Shown: positions 50,703 to 60,710 of the stretch, one piece after another | Numbering within the stretch: the first letter of the stretch is position 1 | Layout of the letters: each line of letters begins with the position of its first letter | Assembly (NCBI GenBank): GCA_002399025.1 | Contig: DHCV01000040.1 | Location: forward strand, 1-64,000 | Source of the DNA: Bacteroidales bacterium UBA4893 | GTDB lineage: Bacteria; Bacteroidota; Bacteroidia; Bacteroidales; P3 | Direction: 5' to 3' | Length of the DNA: 64,000 nt | Notes under the pieces: generated by a model | What the model was told of the DNA's origin: nothing | Databases searched by the model: none | What the model saw: the letters and a program-made list of their open reading frames with translations, nothing else | Translations under genes and position numbers: made by a program

Positions 50703-52076
50703 ATGTCTGACATAATTAAAATCAAGAGAGGTTTTGATATTAAGATTTCTGGAAAGGCAATTGAGAAGGTTTCTTCTCCTTTGGTTACTTCCTATGCTCT
50801 TAAGCCGACTGACCACATTGGCATTACGCCAAAGCTTATGGTTAAGGAAGGTGATAGGGTTAAGGCTGGAACTCCTGTTTTCTATTCAAAACAAAATGAA
50901 AAAATCCTCTTCACTTCGCCTGTAAGTGGGACAATTGAGTCCATAAATAGAGGAGAAAAAAGAGCCATTGAGGAGATTGTTATTTCTGCCGATAGTGTGC
51001 AAGAATACGAAGACTTTGGAACGGAATCACTTGCTTCAATGCAAAGAGAAGAGGTGATTGAGAAACTACTTAAGTCAGGACTTTGGACTCTAATTCGCCA
51101 AAGACCCTATTCCACAATTCCAAATCCTGAGCTTCAACCAAAATGTATTATCATTTCTGGGTTTGATTCCTCACCACTTGCTGCAAACTATAATTTTATC
51201 CTAAAGGGTAAAGGGGCTCAAATCCAATTGGGGGTTGATGTTTTGAAGAAACTTAGCTCTGGAAAGATTCATCTAAACATTAGAGCAAATGAAACTAATG
51301 CCGATGAGCTTTTGAAGTTGGAGGGTGTGCAGATAAATCGTTTTGAGGGACCGCATCCAGTTGGAAATGTTAGTGTTCAAATATCCAAACTTGACCCAAT
51401 CAATAAGGGAGATATGGTTTGGTATATTGATGTTCAAGACTTGGCAATCATTGGAAATTTATTTGTTTCTGGAAAGGTAGAAAAAGATAGAATGGTTGCA
51501 TTAGTTGGACCAGAGGTTAAGAATACACAATATTTTAATATTAAGATTGGAGCTTGCATTTCTTCATTGGTTATGGATAATGTTAGTAAGGATAATAATT
51601 TAAGATATATTAGTGGTAACGTTCTAACAGGCAAGAGAATTAAGGAGAATGGTTATGTGGGGGCATACGATAATTTGGTTTCAGTCATTAAGGAAGGGGA
51701 CTATTATCAATTCTTGGGCTGGATAGCTCCTGGCTTTAAGAAGTTCAGTCTTTCAAGAACATTCCCTACTGGATTTCTCAATCTTTTGCCTTCAAAGTTT
51801 AGAAAACCAATTAAGATTGACACTAATATGCATGGTGGTAAGCGTGCTTTGGTTCTAACAGGTGAGTATGAAAAGGTATTGCCATTAGACATTTATCCAA
51901 TGCAACTAATCAAGGCTTGCATAATTGAAGATATTGACCTTATGGAACAATTGGGTATTTATGAGGTTGATGCTGAGGATTTCGCTCTTTGTGAAGTTAT
52001 TGATGTTTCAAAAACAGATATTCAACAAATAATTCGTAATGGTCTTGAACTAATTAGAAAGGAGATGGGAGAATGA
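50703..52076 (+). CDS. nqrA: Na+-translocating NADH:quinone reductase subunit A
   Basis: 457 aa. Peripheral cytoplasmic subunit near the quinone site. N-terminal KIKRGFDIKISGKA and a biotinyl-lipoyl-like fold (VKEGDRVKAGTPVFYSKQNEKILFTSPVSGTIESI), then the SLBB-type region (ISGNVLTGKRIKENGYVGAYDN). Overlaps nqrB by 4 bases. First gene of a six-gene operon that couples NADH oxidation to sodium export. Confidence 0.96.
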   Translation: MSDIIKIKRGFDIKISGKAIEKVSSPLVTSYALKPTDHIGITPKLMVKEGDRVKAGTPVFYSKQNEKILFTSPVSGTIESINRGEKRAIEEIVISADSVQEYEDFGTESLASMQREEVIEKLLKSGLWTLIRQRPYSTIPNPELQPKCIIISGFDSSPLAANYNFILKGKGAQIQLGVDVLKKLSSGKIHLNIRANETNADELLKLEGVQINRFEGPHPVGNVSVQISKLDPINKGDMVWYIDVQDLAIIGNLFVSGKVEKDRMVALVGPEVKNTQYFNIKIGACISSLVMDNVSKDNNLRYISGNVLTGKRIKENGYVGAYDNLVSVIKEGDYYQFLGWIAPGFKKFSLSRTFPTGFLNLLPSKFRKPIKIDTNMHGGKRALVLTGEYEKVLPLDIYPMQLIKACIIEDIDLMEQLGIYEVDAEDFALCEVIDVSKTDIQQIIRNGLELIRKEMGE

Positions 52077-53242
52077 AATTTGTAAGAGATTTTTTAGATA
52101 AGATAAAACCAAACTTCGAAAAGGGCGGAAAATTCCCTTGGCTTCACTCAACCTTTGATGCCTTTGAAACCTTTGCCTTTGTTCCTAAAACAACAACCTC
52201 TTCAGGTGCACATTTTAGAGATGCAATTGATATGAAGAGAACAATGACAATGGTTATTTTAGCTCTTATGCCTGCACTTTTGTTTGGAACATACAATATA
52301 GGATTTCAGCATTTCCACAGCATAAATCCAGAACTTTCTTTCTTTGAAGGCTTTTGGGATAATTTATTGTATGGGATAATAAAAATCCTACCAATAGTTG
52401 TTGTTTCCTATGTTGTTGGGCTTTCAATTGAGTTTGGTTTTGCTCAATGGCGTAAGCATGAAGTGAATGAAGGTTTCTTGGTAACGGGAATGCTTATTCC
52501 TTTGGTTATGCCGCCAGATGTTCCTCTTTGGCAGGTTGCCTTAGCAACTGCTTTTGCTGTGGTTATTGGAAAGGAAGTGTTTGGAGGAACGGGAATGAAT
52601 TTCCTTAATCCTGCACTACTTGCTCGTGCCTTTTTGTTCTTTGCTTTTCCAAGTTCAATGTCAGGAGATAATGTTTGGATTGCTCAAAAGGCTGATGCTT
52701 TTTCAGGGGCAACGCCTCTTGCCGAAATGATGATGGGTGCTGAGCTTCCTTCTACCTCGTTCTGGGATATGTTCCTTGGAATTATGCCAGGAAGTATTGG
52801 AGAAACATCTGCAGTTGCAATATTACTTGGAGCAGCCTTCCTTCTGATCACAGGCGTTGGTTCATGGAGGATTATGCTTTCAGTCTTTATGGGAGGAGCT
52901 CTAATGGGACTTACCTTTAATCTTTTTGGTTCAAATCCTTACACTCAAATTCCTTTCTACTATCATTATGTTATGGGAGGATTTATGTTTGGAGCAGTTT
53001 TTATGGCAACCGACCCTGTAACTGCAGCACAAACAAACAAAGGAAAATGGATATATGGAATATTGATTGGAGTTATGGCAGTGTTAATTCGTGTTGTAAA
53101 TCCAGCATATCCAGAAGGAATGATGTTGGCAATATTATTGCTTAATGTATTTGCACCACTAATTGACTATTATATTGTTGATGCAAATATTCGTAAAAGA
53201 ATGAAACGTTGGAAAATAAAAGGAGGGCAAAATGTTCAGTAA
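52073..53242 (+). CDS. nqrB: Na+-NQR subunit B
   Basis: 389 aa polytopic membrane subunit with about ten helices. Covalent FMN attachment threonine is Thr214 in FSGATPLAE. Forms the sodium path and quinone site with NqrA. Overlaps nqrC by 11 bases. Confidence 0.96.
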   Translation: MKFVRDFLDKIKPNFEKGGKFPWLHSTFDAFETFAFVPKTTTSSGAHFRDAIDMKRTMTMVILALMPALLFGTYNIGFQHFHSINPELSFFEGFWDNLLYGIIKILPIVVVSYVVGLSIEFGFAQWRKHEVNEGFLVTGMLIPLVMPPDVPLWQVALATAFAVVIGKEVFGGTGMNFLNPALLARAFLFFAFPSSMSGDNVWIAQKADAFSGATPLAEMMMGAELPSTSFWDMFLGIMPGSIGETSAVAILLGAAFLLITGVGSWRIMLSVFMGGALMGLTFNLFGSNPYTQIPFYYHYVMGGFMFGAVFMATDPVTAAQTNKGKWIYGILIGVMAVLIRVVNPAYPEGMMLAILLLNVFAPLIDYYIVDANIRKRMKRWKIKGGQNVQ

Positions 53243-53960
53243 TAGATATATTTTTATTTATGCCACAGTCTTAGTTATTGTTTCTGCGGCAATTCTAACC
53301 CTTGCCTCTGTTGGATTAAAACCCTATCAGGACAAAAATATAAGGGTAGAAAAAATGCAACAACTTTTGGGTGCAGTGGGAATTGAGTCCACTCCAAAAG
53401 ATGCTGAAGAACTTTTTCAAAAATACTTTGTTGAGCAACACGCTGTAAATGCTAAAGGAGAAATTGTTGCAAGCATAGTTAATGGCAAACAAACCACAGG
53501 TTCAATATCTCCATTTAGCTTAGATACAAAAAAACAATTAGCTCTATACAAAGCAAATGATGCTTCTGCCTCTTTACCTATTTATATATGTATGAAAGAC
53601 GGAAAGAAATCTTATGTTGTTCCTGTTATGGGTAATGGACTTTGGGGTCCAATTTGGGGCAATTTAGCTTTCTCTGAAGATTTGAATACAATTGTAGGAG
53701 TAAACTTCGACCACAAAGGCGAAACCCCAGGGTTAGGAGCTGAAATTGCTTTGCCTGATTTTCAAAATCAATTTAAAGGAAAACAAATATTTGAAAATAA
53801 TAACTTCACTTCTGTTATGGTGATTAAAAGAGCCGATAAAGCAAATCCTCATCAAGTAGATGCAGTATCTGGAGGCACTATAACCTCAAATGGAGTTACA
53901 GATATGTTGAAAAACTGCTTACAGTTCTATATTCCTTACTTTAACTCTTTAAAAAAATAG
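53232..53960 (+). CDS. nqrC: Na+-NQR subunit C
   Basis: 242 aa. One N-terminal membrane helix (YIFIYATVLVIVSAAILTLASVG) and a periplasmic FMN domain; the FMN-bearing threonine is Thr216 in VSGGTITS, where SGAT is more usual. Confidence 0.95.
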   Translation: MFSNRYIFIYATVLVIVSAAILTLASVGLKPYQDKNIRVEKMQQLLGAVGIESTPKDAEELFQKYFVEQHAVNAKGEIVASIVNGKQTTGSISPFSLDTKKQLALYKANDASASLPIYICMKDGKKSYVVPVMGNGLWGPIWGNLAFSEDLNTIVGVNFDHKGETPGLGAEIALPDFQNQFKGKQIFENNNFTSVMVIKRADKANPHQVDAVSGGTITSNGVTDMLKNCLQFYIPYFNSLKK

Positions 53961-53964
53961 TATT

Positions 53965-54585
53965 ATGGCTGGATTTAATTTTAAACTAATAAAAAATCCT
54001 CTTTCTAAAGAGAACCCAATCACGGTTCAAGTATTGGGAATTTGTTCTGCATTGGCAGTAACTGCTAAGTTGCAACCAGCATTTGTTATGGCATTAAGCG
54101 TAACTGTTGTTGTTGCATTTTCAAACCTTATTATTTCCTATTTGAGAAATACCATACCACCAAGAATTAGAATTATTGTTCAATTAGTTATTGTTTCCCT
54201 ATTAGTAATTTTGGTTGACCAAGTTCTTAAAGCTTTTGTTTATGATGTGAGTAAGCAACTGTCAGTATTTGTTGGGTTAATAATTACCAATTGTATTGTT
54301 ATGGGACGTTTGGAAGCTTTTGCAATGAGCAATAAGCCTTTAGATTCTTTCCTTGATGGAATTGGCAATGGGCTTGGATATGCTGTAATTTTAATTACTA
54401 TTGGAGTTGTTAGGGAATTGTTTGGAAGTGGCTCACTTTGGGGCTATCAAATTATTCCCGATTCTTTCTATGAAATGGGATACCAAAACAATAGTTTAAT
54501 GATAATGCCTCCAATGGCTTTAATTCTTGTTGGAATAATAATTTGGGTACATAGGGCAAGAAATAAAGAGCTCTGCGAGAAATAG
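53965..54585 (+). CDS. nqrD: Na+-NQR subunit D
   Basis: 206 aa, six membrane helices. LGICSALAVTAKLQPAFVMAL and IVMGRLEAFAMSNKPL are family marks, with a buried cysteine that contributes to an intramembrane iron site with NqrE. Confidence 0.95.
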   Translation: MAGFNFKLIKNPLSKENPITVQVLGICSALAVTAKLQPAFVMALSVTVVVAFSNLIISYLRNTIPPRIRIIVQLVIVSLLVILVDQVLKAFVYDVSKQLSVFVGLIITNCIVMGRLEAFAMSNKPLDSFLDGIGNGLGYAVILITIGVVRELFGSGSLWGYQIIPDSFYEMGYQNNSLMIMPPMALILVGIIIWVHRARNKELCEK

Positions 54586-54611
54586 TAACACATTAAGAAA
54601 GGAAAGAAATT

Positions 54612-55229
54612 ATGCAAGAGATAATTAATATATTCGTTAAGTCAATCTTTATTGACAATATGATATTTGCCTTCTTCTTAGGAATGTGTTCCTATTTGGC
54701 AGTATCAAAAACTGTTAAAACCTCAATGGGATTAGGTATTGCAGTTGTATTTGTTCTCCTAATTACCGTTCCTCTAAACTACATTATAGATAATTACCTT
54801 CTTAAAGAAGGAGCCCTTGCTTGGATTAGTCCTAAGTTTGCAACAATAGACTTAAGCTACTTGAGTTTTATTATCTTTATTGCAGTTATTGCAGCAATGG
54901 TTCAATTGGTAGAAATGTTTGTTGAAAAAACTTCACCCGTTCTATATGCACAACTTGGAATATTCCTTCCACTTATTGCCGTTAACTGTGCAATACTTGG
55001 AGCTTCTCTTTTTATGCAAGAAAGACAATACAATAACTTAGGAGAAGTAACTGGATTTGCTCTTGGCTCAGGTATTGGCTGGCTATTGGCAATTGTTGGT
55101 ATTGCAGCCATTAGAGAAAAGTTGCGTTACTCCCAAATTCCAGCTCCTTTGAAAGGTTTGGGAATAACTTTCATAATAACAGGACTTATGGCAATAGCCT
55201 TTATGAGCTTCTTGGGAATAAAATTGTAG
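54612..55229 (+). CDS. nqrE: Na+-NQR subunit E
   Basis: 205 aa, six membrane helices, inverted topology relative to NqrD. FIDNMIFAFFLGMCSYLAVSK and FLPLIAVNCAILGASLFMQ carry the cysteines of the intramembrane iron center. Confidence 0.95.
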   Translation: MQEIINIFVKSIFIDNMIFAFFLGMCSYLAVSKTVKTSMGLGIAVVFVLLITVPLNYIIDNYLLKEGALAWISPKFATIDLSYLSFIIFIAVIAAMVQLVEMFVEKTSPVLYAQLGIFLPLIAVNCAILGASLFMQERQYNNLGEVTGFALGSGIGWLLAIVGIAAIREKLRYSQIPAPLKGLGITFIITGLMAIAFMSFLGIKL

Positions 55230-55252
55230 AACTAAATCCAATCTTAAAAGAA

Positions 55253-56491
55253 ATGATAAAAATATTAATAATAAGTGTGGTAGTGTTTTTGTTTATAATA
55301 CTCTTGTTAGTATGGGTACTGCTCTTTGCAAGAAAAAAACTCCTACCACAAGGAGAGGTTAAACTAACCATTAACAACGAAAAAGAACTAACCGTTCAAC
55401 CAGGTTCAACAGTACTTTCAACCCTATCTGAAAACAAAATCTTTCTTCCTTCTGCTTGTGGAGGAGGAGGAACTTGCGGATTGTGTAAGTGTCAGATTAC
55501 TGAAGGAGGAGGAGAAGTGTTACCTACAGAAAAGCCTCACCTAAGCAGAAAAGAACAAATGGACAATTATCACTTAGGTTGCCAAGCTAAAGTTCGTCAG
55601 GATATGAAAATTGAAGTTCCAGAAGAAATATTTGGAATAAAGAAATGGGAATGTGAAGTGGTATCTAATAATAACGTAGCAACATTTATAAAAGAATTTG
55701 TTGTTAAACTCCCAGAAGGAGAAAGTCTTAATTTTCGTTCAGGAGGTTATATTCAAATTGATGTACCAAAATGCGAAGTTGATTACAAATCAATAGATGT
55801 TCAACCTGAATTCCATGAAGATTGGGACAGTATGAAGATTTGGGATTTGAAAATGAAAAACCCTGAATTGGTATATAGAGCCTATTCAATGGCTAACCAC
55901 CCAGCTGAAGGAAATATAATAATGCTCAATATTCGTATTGCAACACCACCATGGGATAGAAAAAAATGTGAGTTCAAACACATTAATCCAGGAGTTTGTT
56001 CATCCTACATTTGGTCGCTAAAACCAGGAGACAAGGTAACAATATCTGGACCTTATGGAGAATTCTTTATTAAAGACACACAAAAGGAAATGATGTTTAT
56101 TGGAGGAGGAGCAGGAATGGCACCAATGCGTTCGCATATCTTCGACCAATTCAAAACAAAACATACCTCTCGTAAAGCTACTTTCTGGTATGGAGGTCGC
56201 TCACTTAGAGAACTATTTTATGTTGATGAATTTAAACAAATTGAAAAAGAAAATCCTAATTTCACTTTCAACATCGCATTAAGCGAACCAAAGAAAGAAG
56301 ACAATTGGGAAGGCTATGTTGGATTTATCCATCAAGTTATCTTTGACAATTATCTTAAAAATCACCAAGAACCTGAAGAGATAGAATACTATATTTGTGG
56401 ACCACAACTAATGACCAATGCAATAATTAAGATGTTGGATAGCTTAGGAGTACCACCAGAAAATATCCTATTCGACGACTTCGGAAATTAA
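55253..56491 (+). CDS. nqrF: Na+-NQR subunit F (NADH-oxidising)
   Basis: 412 aa. N-terminal membrane helix (2-26), 2Fe-2S ferredoxin domain with ligands C69-x5-C75-x2-C78 ... C110, FAD-binding region with RAYSMANHP, and NADH-binding GGGAGMAPMRSH and YYICGPQLM. Takes electrons from NADH into the complex. Last gene of the operon, followed by a strong terminator. Confidence 0.96.
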   Translation: MIKILIISVVVFLFIILLLVWVLLFARKKLLPQGEVKLTINNEKELTVQPGSTVLSTLSENKIFLPSACGGGGTCGLCKCQITEGGGEVLPTEKPHLSRKEQMDNYHLGCQAKVRQDMKIEVPEEIFGIKKWECEVVSNNNVATFIKEFVVKLPEGESLNFRSGGYIQIDVPKCEVDYKSIDVQPEFHEDWDSMKIWDLKMKNPELVYRAYSMANHPAEGNIIMLNIRIATPPWDRKKCEFKHINPGVCSSYIWSLKPGDKVTISGPYGEFFIKDTQKEMMFIGGGAGMAPMRSHIFDQFKTKHTSRKATFWYGGRSLRELFYVDEFKQIEKENPNFTFNIALSEPKKEDNWEGYVGFIHQVIFDNYLKNHQEPEEIEYYICGPQLMTNAIIKMLDSLGVPPENILFDDFGN

Positions 56492-56522
56492 AATAAAGTA
56501 ATTATAAATTATATATACAAAC

Positions 56523-56560
56523 AAAGAAGGGGAGTATTCAATATTCTCCTTCTTATTGTT
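56523..56560 (+). terminator. Terminator of the nqr operon
   Basis: AAGAAGG-GGAGTAT with ATATTCTCCTTCTT, long stem with small loop, followed by ATTGTTTAGTGTTTG. Confidence 0.8.
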
Positions 56561-56639
56561 TAGTGTTTGTATGTATTCTAAAATAGATAAGAAAAATAAA
56601 ACCTTGTTTGGGTAAATTAAAACGAAGAAAGAAAAAATT

Positions 56640-56895
56640 ATTACTTGACTTTAATAAATTATTACTTGATTTCAGTAAATAGTAATTTTTAAAGACCTTA
56701 AGGACTCTAAAGACCTTAAGGATATTAAACTCCTTAAGCTCTTTAACTCCTTATGCAACTGAACAACTCAACAACAAAAACCCCCATCATATTGAAAAAT
56801 ATAAGGGACATAATGAAAAATATCTCCTTTATAAATAAAAATATAAGGGAGATAAATAAAAATATAAGGGACTTATTTTCAATTATGTCCCTTGT
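56640..56895. repeat. Tandem-repeat-rich gap with a bidirectional stem
   Basis: ATTATTACTTGA-TTT units (about 56637 and 56659), AAGACCTTAAGGA units (56692-56730), then ATAAGGGAGATAAATAAAAAT repeats related to 10690-10773. At the end AAGGGAC (56866-56872) pairs with GTCCCTT (56887-56893), followed by GTTTTTT on the plus strand and a T-rich stretch on the minus strand: likely terminator of the fucosidase gene and backup stop for nqr. Confidence 0.7.
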
Positions 56896-56912
56896 TTTTT
56901 GGGATATTGTCC

Positions 56913-58649
56913 TTAATCTTTCAGATAGTCAGAAAGTACGAACACCCATGCTGATTTTGATTTGACATCTGAAAATTTAATTGTTGAGGTATTGATAATT
57001 AATTCCCCATCCTTATAATTCCATTGCATTTCAGGATGAGTATTATCTAAGAAATATATTATCATATCATCCTTTGGAGCTTTATCAAGCTTTAATACAA
57101 GATTTTTTTCTGGAATTGAATATGCAATTGCATAAAGATTATTTTTATTTGTTGTGTAACAAACATAAGGTTTATTACATTTGTACTCAGATTTCCATTT
57201 TGCTTTTATCGGTTCTTCCTCTTGAGATTTGCTTTTCCATTTTAAACTGATTGAAGCTTCAAGATTTTTTTCAACATATTCAACATAAACTTTATACTCC
57301 TCACCTTTATTAAGTTCAACTTCATAGAAATTGATATTATTCTTTGTATCAATAATTATTTTATTGTTTAAATATACTAAAGCATAATCATCAGCTTTAC
57401 AGCTAATTGTATATTTTTCAGAAAACTTTGGCTTAATAATACCAAACCAAGTAACATTAAAATTATCTTCTGAAATTAGTTTTTTAGGAGAATTTCTTAC
57501 CCAATCAAAGTTTATAACACTGTCAATTAAACCAGGAATTGATACCATTGATTCATCATAAGGTTTTTTATAAGGTTTTGTTCCATATATTGCTTCTCCA
57601 TTTTGAGATAACCATTTACCTAAATCTAATAGTCTTTCTTGTTGAAGTAATGGAATTTGACCATCAGCACTTGGTCCAACATTTAGAGTTAGGCCTCCAC
57701 CACTTGCAACCAATTGTACAAAATGTTGAATAATTTCTTCAGATGATTTATAGCTTGCTAAGTCTTCATTTCTGTTAAGTCCAAAGCTTCTGCCAATTCC
57801 TCTGCATTCTGCCCAAGGACGATTAGTTTCTATAATTCCAGCACTATATTCTGGAGTTAGGAAACCATGATTGAAACCTTTTCCAAATCTATCATTAACA
57901 ATTGCCTTTTCTCCAACAACCTTATAATAGTAATTCACCAACTCATCGGAGTGCAATTCCTTATAGGTGTGATCCCAATCTCCATCTGAAAATATTATTG
58001 TAGGCTTAAACTTATCAACCAATTCTTTGAATTGAGGAATAAGATGTTTTTGTGCATAGTCTTCAATTGATTTATTTGTGTCAATTGTCCATTTGTAAAG
58101 AGGATTTGTCCATTCGGTAAGAGAATAATATAATCCCATCTCCATACCTCTTTTGCGAACAGCATCAGTTAATTCTTGGCAGAAATCTCTCTTTGGAGCA
58201 GTTTCCATACTATTCCAATTCTTTGCATATTTTGAATCCCACATGCAATATCCATCGTGATGTTTGGAAGTGAAAAGAATATATTTGGCTCCACTTTTGT
58301 AAAACAGTTCTGCCCACTGTTCAGCATTAAAGAGTTCTGCCTTAAACAAATCCTTATAATCTTCATATTTGAAATCTTCTCCAAAGACTTTTTTCTGAAA
58401 GTTTATTCTTGCACTATCACCACTAATTAAGCCCTTGTAGAACCATTCGGCATATTGTTCCTTTCCACTCCAAGACGGAACAGAATAGAGTCCAAAGTGA
58501 ACAAATATTCCAAGTTTGGCATCCTTAAACCACTGAGGATACTCCCTATTATTAACAAAGTCTGGTCTTTTTTCCTGTGCTATTGTTATGGATGAAAGAA
58601 ATGTAATGCAAATAGCAAATATAAAAACTGTTCTAAGGCTTGATTTCAT
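56913..58649 (-). CDS. Alpha-L-fucosidase (GH29) with PA14-like insert
   Basis: 578 aa. Signal peptide ending SITIAQ. GH29 catalytic domain about residues 30-350: WFKDAKLGIFVHFGLYSVPSW, FTSKHHDGYCMWDSK, nucleophile Asp in TIIFSDGDWDH, and LTLNVGPSADGQIP. After it a segment FNVTWFGIIKPKFSEKYTISCKADDYALVYLNNK looks like a PA14-type carbohydrate-binding fold, then a final beta sandwich. Releases fucose from glycans, probably periplasmic. Last of four cotranscribed minus-strand genes, with GH16-like lipoprotein just upstream. Confidence 0.92.
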   Translation of the reverse strand: MKSSLRTVFIFAICITFLSSITIAQEKRPDFVNNREYPQWFKDAKLGIFVHFGLYSVPSWSGKEQYAEWFYKGLISGDSARINFQKKVFGEDFKYEDYKDLFKAELFNAEQWAELFYKSGAKYILFTSKHHDGYCMWDSKYAKNWNSMETAPKRDFCQELTDAVRKRGMEMGLYYSLTEWTNPLYKWTIDTNKSIEDYAQKHLIPQFKELVDKFKPTIIFSDGDWDHTYKELHSDELVNYYYKVVGEKAIVNDRFGKGFNHGFLTPEYSAGIIETNRPWAECRGIGRSFGLNRNEDLASYKSSEEIIQHFVQLVASGGGLTLNVGPSADGQIPLLQQERLLDLGKWLSQNGEAIYGTKPYKKPYDESMVSIPGLIDSVINFDWVRNSPKKLISEDNFNVTWFGIIKPKFSEKYTISCKADDYALVYLNNKIIIDTKNNINFYEVELNKGEEYKVYVEYVEKNLEASISLKWKSKSQEEEPIKAKWKSEYKCNKPYVCYTTNKNNLYAIAYSIPEKNLVLKLDKAPKDDMIIYFLDNTHPEMQWNYKDGELIINTSTIKFSDVKSKSAWVFVLSDYLKD

Positions 58650-58685
58650 TCTATTATCGTATTGGGTAATATATTTAAGGAATTT

Positions 58686-60710
58686 TTATTCAACAACAAC
58701 TTCGTAAACCCTTCCTTCAATATCGTTTTCAGGGAAAGGAAGGAAGTTTTGGTCATAGACTACTGGAGGCCAAAACTCAGTATAGTGATATTCTTGAGTT
58801 ATTACAGTCAACATTTGATTGTTTGGAATAACAGTAAACTTATCACTCATATAGCCCACAACTTGCATTTTGTCTGGGCTTTCTCCAATTCTCCAAATGA
58901 TTTCCGTTGGCTTCCATTCTATTTCGTAATAATAATACTCCTTGTGGAATATCTTGTTTGATATTGGTTCTCTTGAAGTCAGTGCCCTATAAGTATCGTA
59001 CCAGCGAAGATATGTATAATCTTTGTTTATGTATTTGTAGTTATGTGTTCCTCCCTTGAAAAAGTTAGTAGGGCTTGGACAAGCCAAATCCCAATTAGTG
59101 CAGGCCAAAATACATTCGTCCTTGTTGAAAGCATCGTAGTCTTTAGGGGTCTTTTGATAACCTTCAGGCCAATATTTGGATGTTTTAATTATCTCAATAT
59201 CTATTTCAGAATAGTTAGAATTAGGAGTCCTTTCAGCCTTTGTCCCATCATCAAGACCATATTTAACATAGCCGTCCTTATTGCAAATCCTTCTTTTATT
59301 CCAATCCTGCTCCGATTGGTAGATTAGCCAAAATGCATTAGTAATACCACTCCAAACCCCTGTATTATTAAGCTGTGCAGGGAATTTTATCTTCCCTCTA
59401 AACTTTCCATAAGTGAAACCCACCCTTGTTTTTATTCCAACGCTTTCCTTTCTTGGATTAGACATTCTTTCTTTATTGCCAGGGTTAATAAGCGAAATAT
59501 ACTTCCCATTATCTTCAACCCTAACTGTCTTTGCGGGATAGTCGCTAATGTACGGATGCTCAATTACTCTATTTAAAGTATCGGAGTATTTTTCTATGTT
59601 TTTGGTATATTCATCCTTAGTATATGAATCATCCAAAATATCTTGAACGAGTGGGATATTCTTTAAATAATATGTGTTTGGAACATTATGAAAGAATTGC
59701 TGGTAAAGAGATGATAAATAATTTTCCTTACTATTTCCCACCTTCCCATTATTAGGATAAATTCTAAAATTATTAATTGGATAAGTGAGCATATCAACAT
59801 ATACCCCATTGTCAGTACTCAAGACAGCCTTTAGTTTTAGAGATTCTTTAGTGTGCAATGTACTAATTCCCTTAAGGTTTTTACCCTTGCCTTTTAGGAA
59901 ATAAGTATAAGGATTAGTAAAACCATTAGTGGAGTCAGAAAGAGATATGTTTTTAATTTCTTTAGGGAGTTTATTGAGGGCGTCCTCATTTGCCACAACC
60001 AACAAAAAGCTATATGTTCCTGTTCTTGGATTTCGTTTAAATCTATTATTAAACTCTTTATTTTGCTCATCATTTTGCAGAACCCAACACATATCCCTAT
60101 AGAGTTGTTCATCAACCGATACCTTGCTTATCTTTGCCTTCTCCTTAATGGAATTAAACCACTCCGTATTTCCCCTAATCATATCCATTCCTTTATGTAT
60201 CTCCTTTTGCAAATCCCTATACTCTGGATTTGAACCAAAGTAAATCTTTTCGTTTCTTGGATTTCCAACAATTCTAAAGGCATCTTCAATTACTCCATTT
60301 GCAGGCACTGCCTTAAACTCCGTATCTGTCTCTTCCCATGAACCATAGAAATTTTCGTTATCAAACTCATCTCCTAATTCATACTTATAAGATTCGTTCT
60401 GATAATAAATCTTATAGAATAGCTTTTCATCAGTCTTTACTTTGGCTTTGAAATGCAAAAGTCCATCCTTAGATTGATTTGGTGTTGGAAAAATAATCCC
60501 CTCAGTAATAGCATTGGTCATATCCATAATCATTGATAAGGTGTCATCCTTTAGAATATTATACTTATTATCAATAATTAAATTAGAAAAATCAAGATTA
60601 AACTCCTTAATACTGTTCTCTTTCTTACAACTTGAAAAAAGAATTATAGTTGAGAAAAGAAATAATACTATAGAGTATTTATTTGAGATGTTTTTTGTTT
60701 TAGAATACAT
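58686..60710 (-). CDS. Lipoprotein with GH16-like catalytic domain
   Basis: 674 aa from MYSKTKNISNKYSIV; an earlier in-frame ATG (60752) lies inside the upstream gene and would precede the signal peptide. Lipobox IILFSSC. Residues to about 400 form a domain I do not recognise (NPRNEKIYFGSNPEYRDLQKEI...). The C-terminal 250 residues resemble a GH16 jelly roll: YGKFRGKIKFP, GVWSGITNAFWLIYQ, and the motif SEIDIEII, matching the ExDxE catalytic set, then FHKEYYYYEIEWKPTEIIWRI. Would act on beta-glycans at the cell surface. Start overlaps the upstream stop by 11 bases. Confidence 0.72.
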   Translation of the reverse strand: MYSKTKNISNKYSIVLFLFSTIILFSSCKKENSIKEFNLDFSNLIIDNKYNILKDDTLSMIMDMTNAITEGIIFPTPNQSKDGLLHFKAKVKTDEKLFYKIYYQNESYKYELGDEFDNENFYGSWEETDTEFKAVPANGVIEDAFRIVGNPRNEKIYFGSNPEYRDLQKEIHKGMDMIRGNTEWFNSIKEKAKISKVSVDEQLYRDMCWVLQNDEQNKEFNNRFKRNPRTGTYSFLLVVANEDALNKLPKEIKNISLSDSTNGFTNPYTYFLKGKGKNLKGISTLHTKESLKLKAVLSTDNGVYVDMLTYPINNFRIYPNNGKVGNSKENYLSSLYQQFFHNVPNTYYLKNIPLVQDILDDSYTKDEYTKNIEKYSDTLNRVIEHPYISDYPAKTVRVEDNGKYISLINPGNKERMSNPRKESVGIKTRVGFTYGKFRGKIKFPAQLNNTGVWSGITNAFWLIYQSEQDWNKRRICNKDGYVKYGLDDGTKAERTPNSNYSEIDIEIIKTSKYWPEGYQKTPKDYDAFNKDECILACTNWDLACPSPTNFFKGGTHNYKYINKDYTYLRWYDTYRALTSREPISNKIFHKEYYYYEIEWKPTEIIWRIGESPDKMQVVGYMSDKFTVIPNNQMLTVITQEYHYTEFWPPVVYDQNFLPFPENDIEGRVYEVVVE

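Noticed and set aside
50703..56491. Rnf complex instead of Na+-NQR
   Set aside because: The NqrA and NqrF architectures (no RnfB ferredoxin, FAD/NADH domain on the 2Fe-2S subunit) identify NQR.
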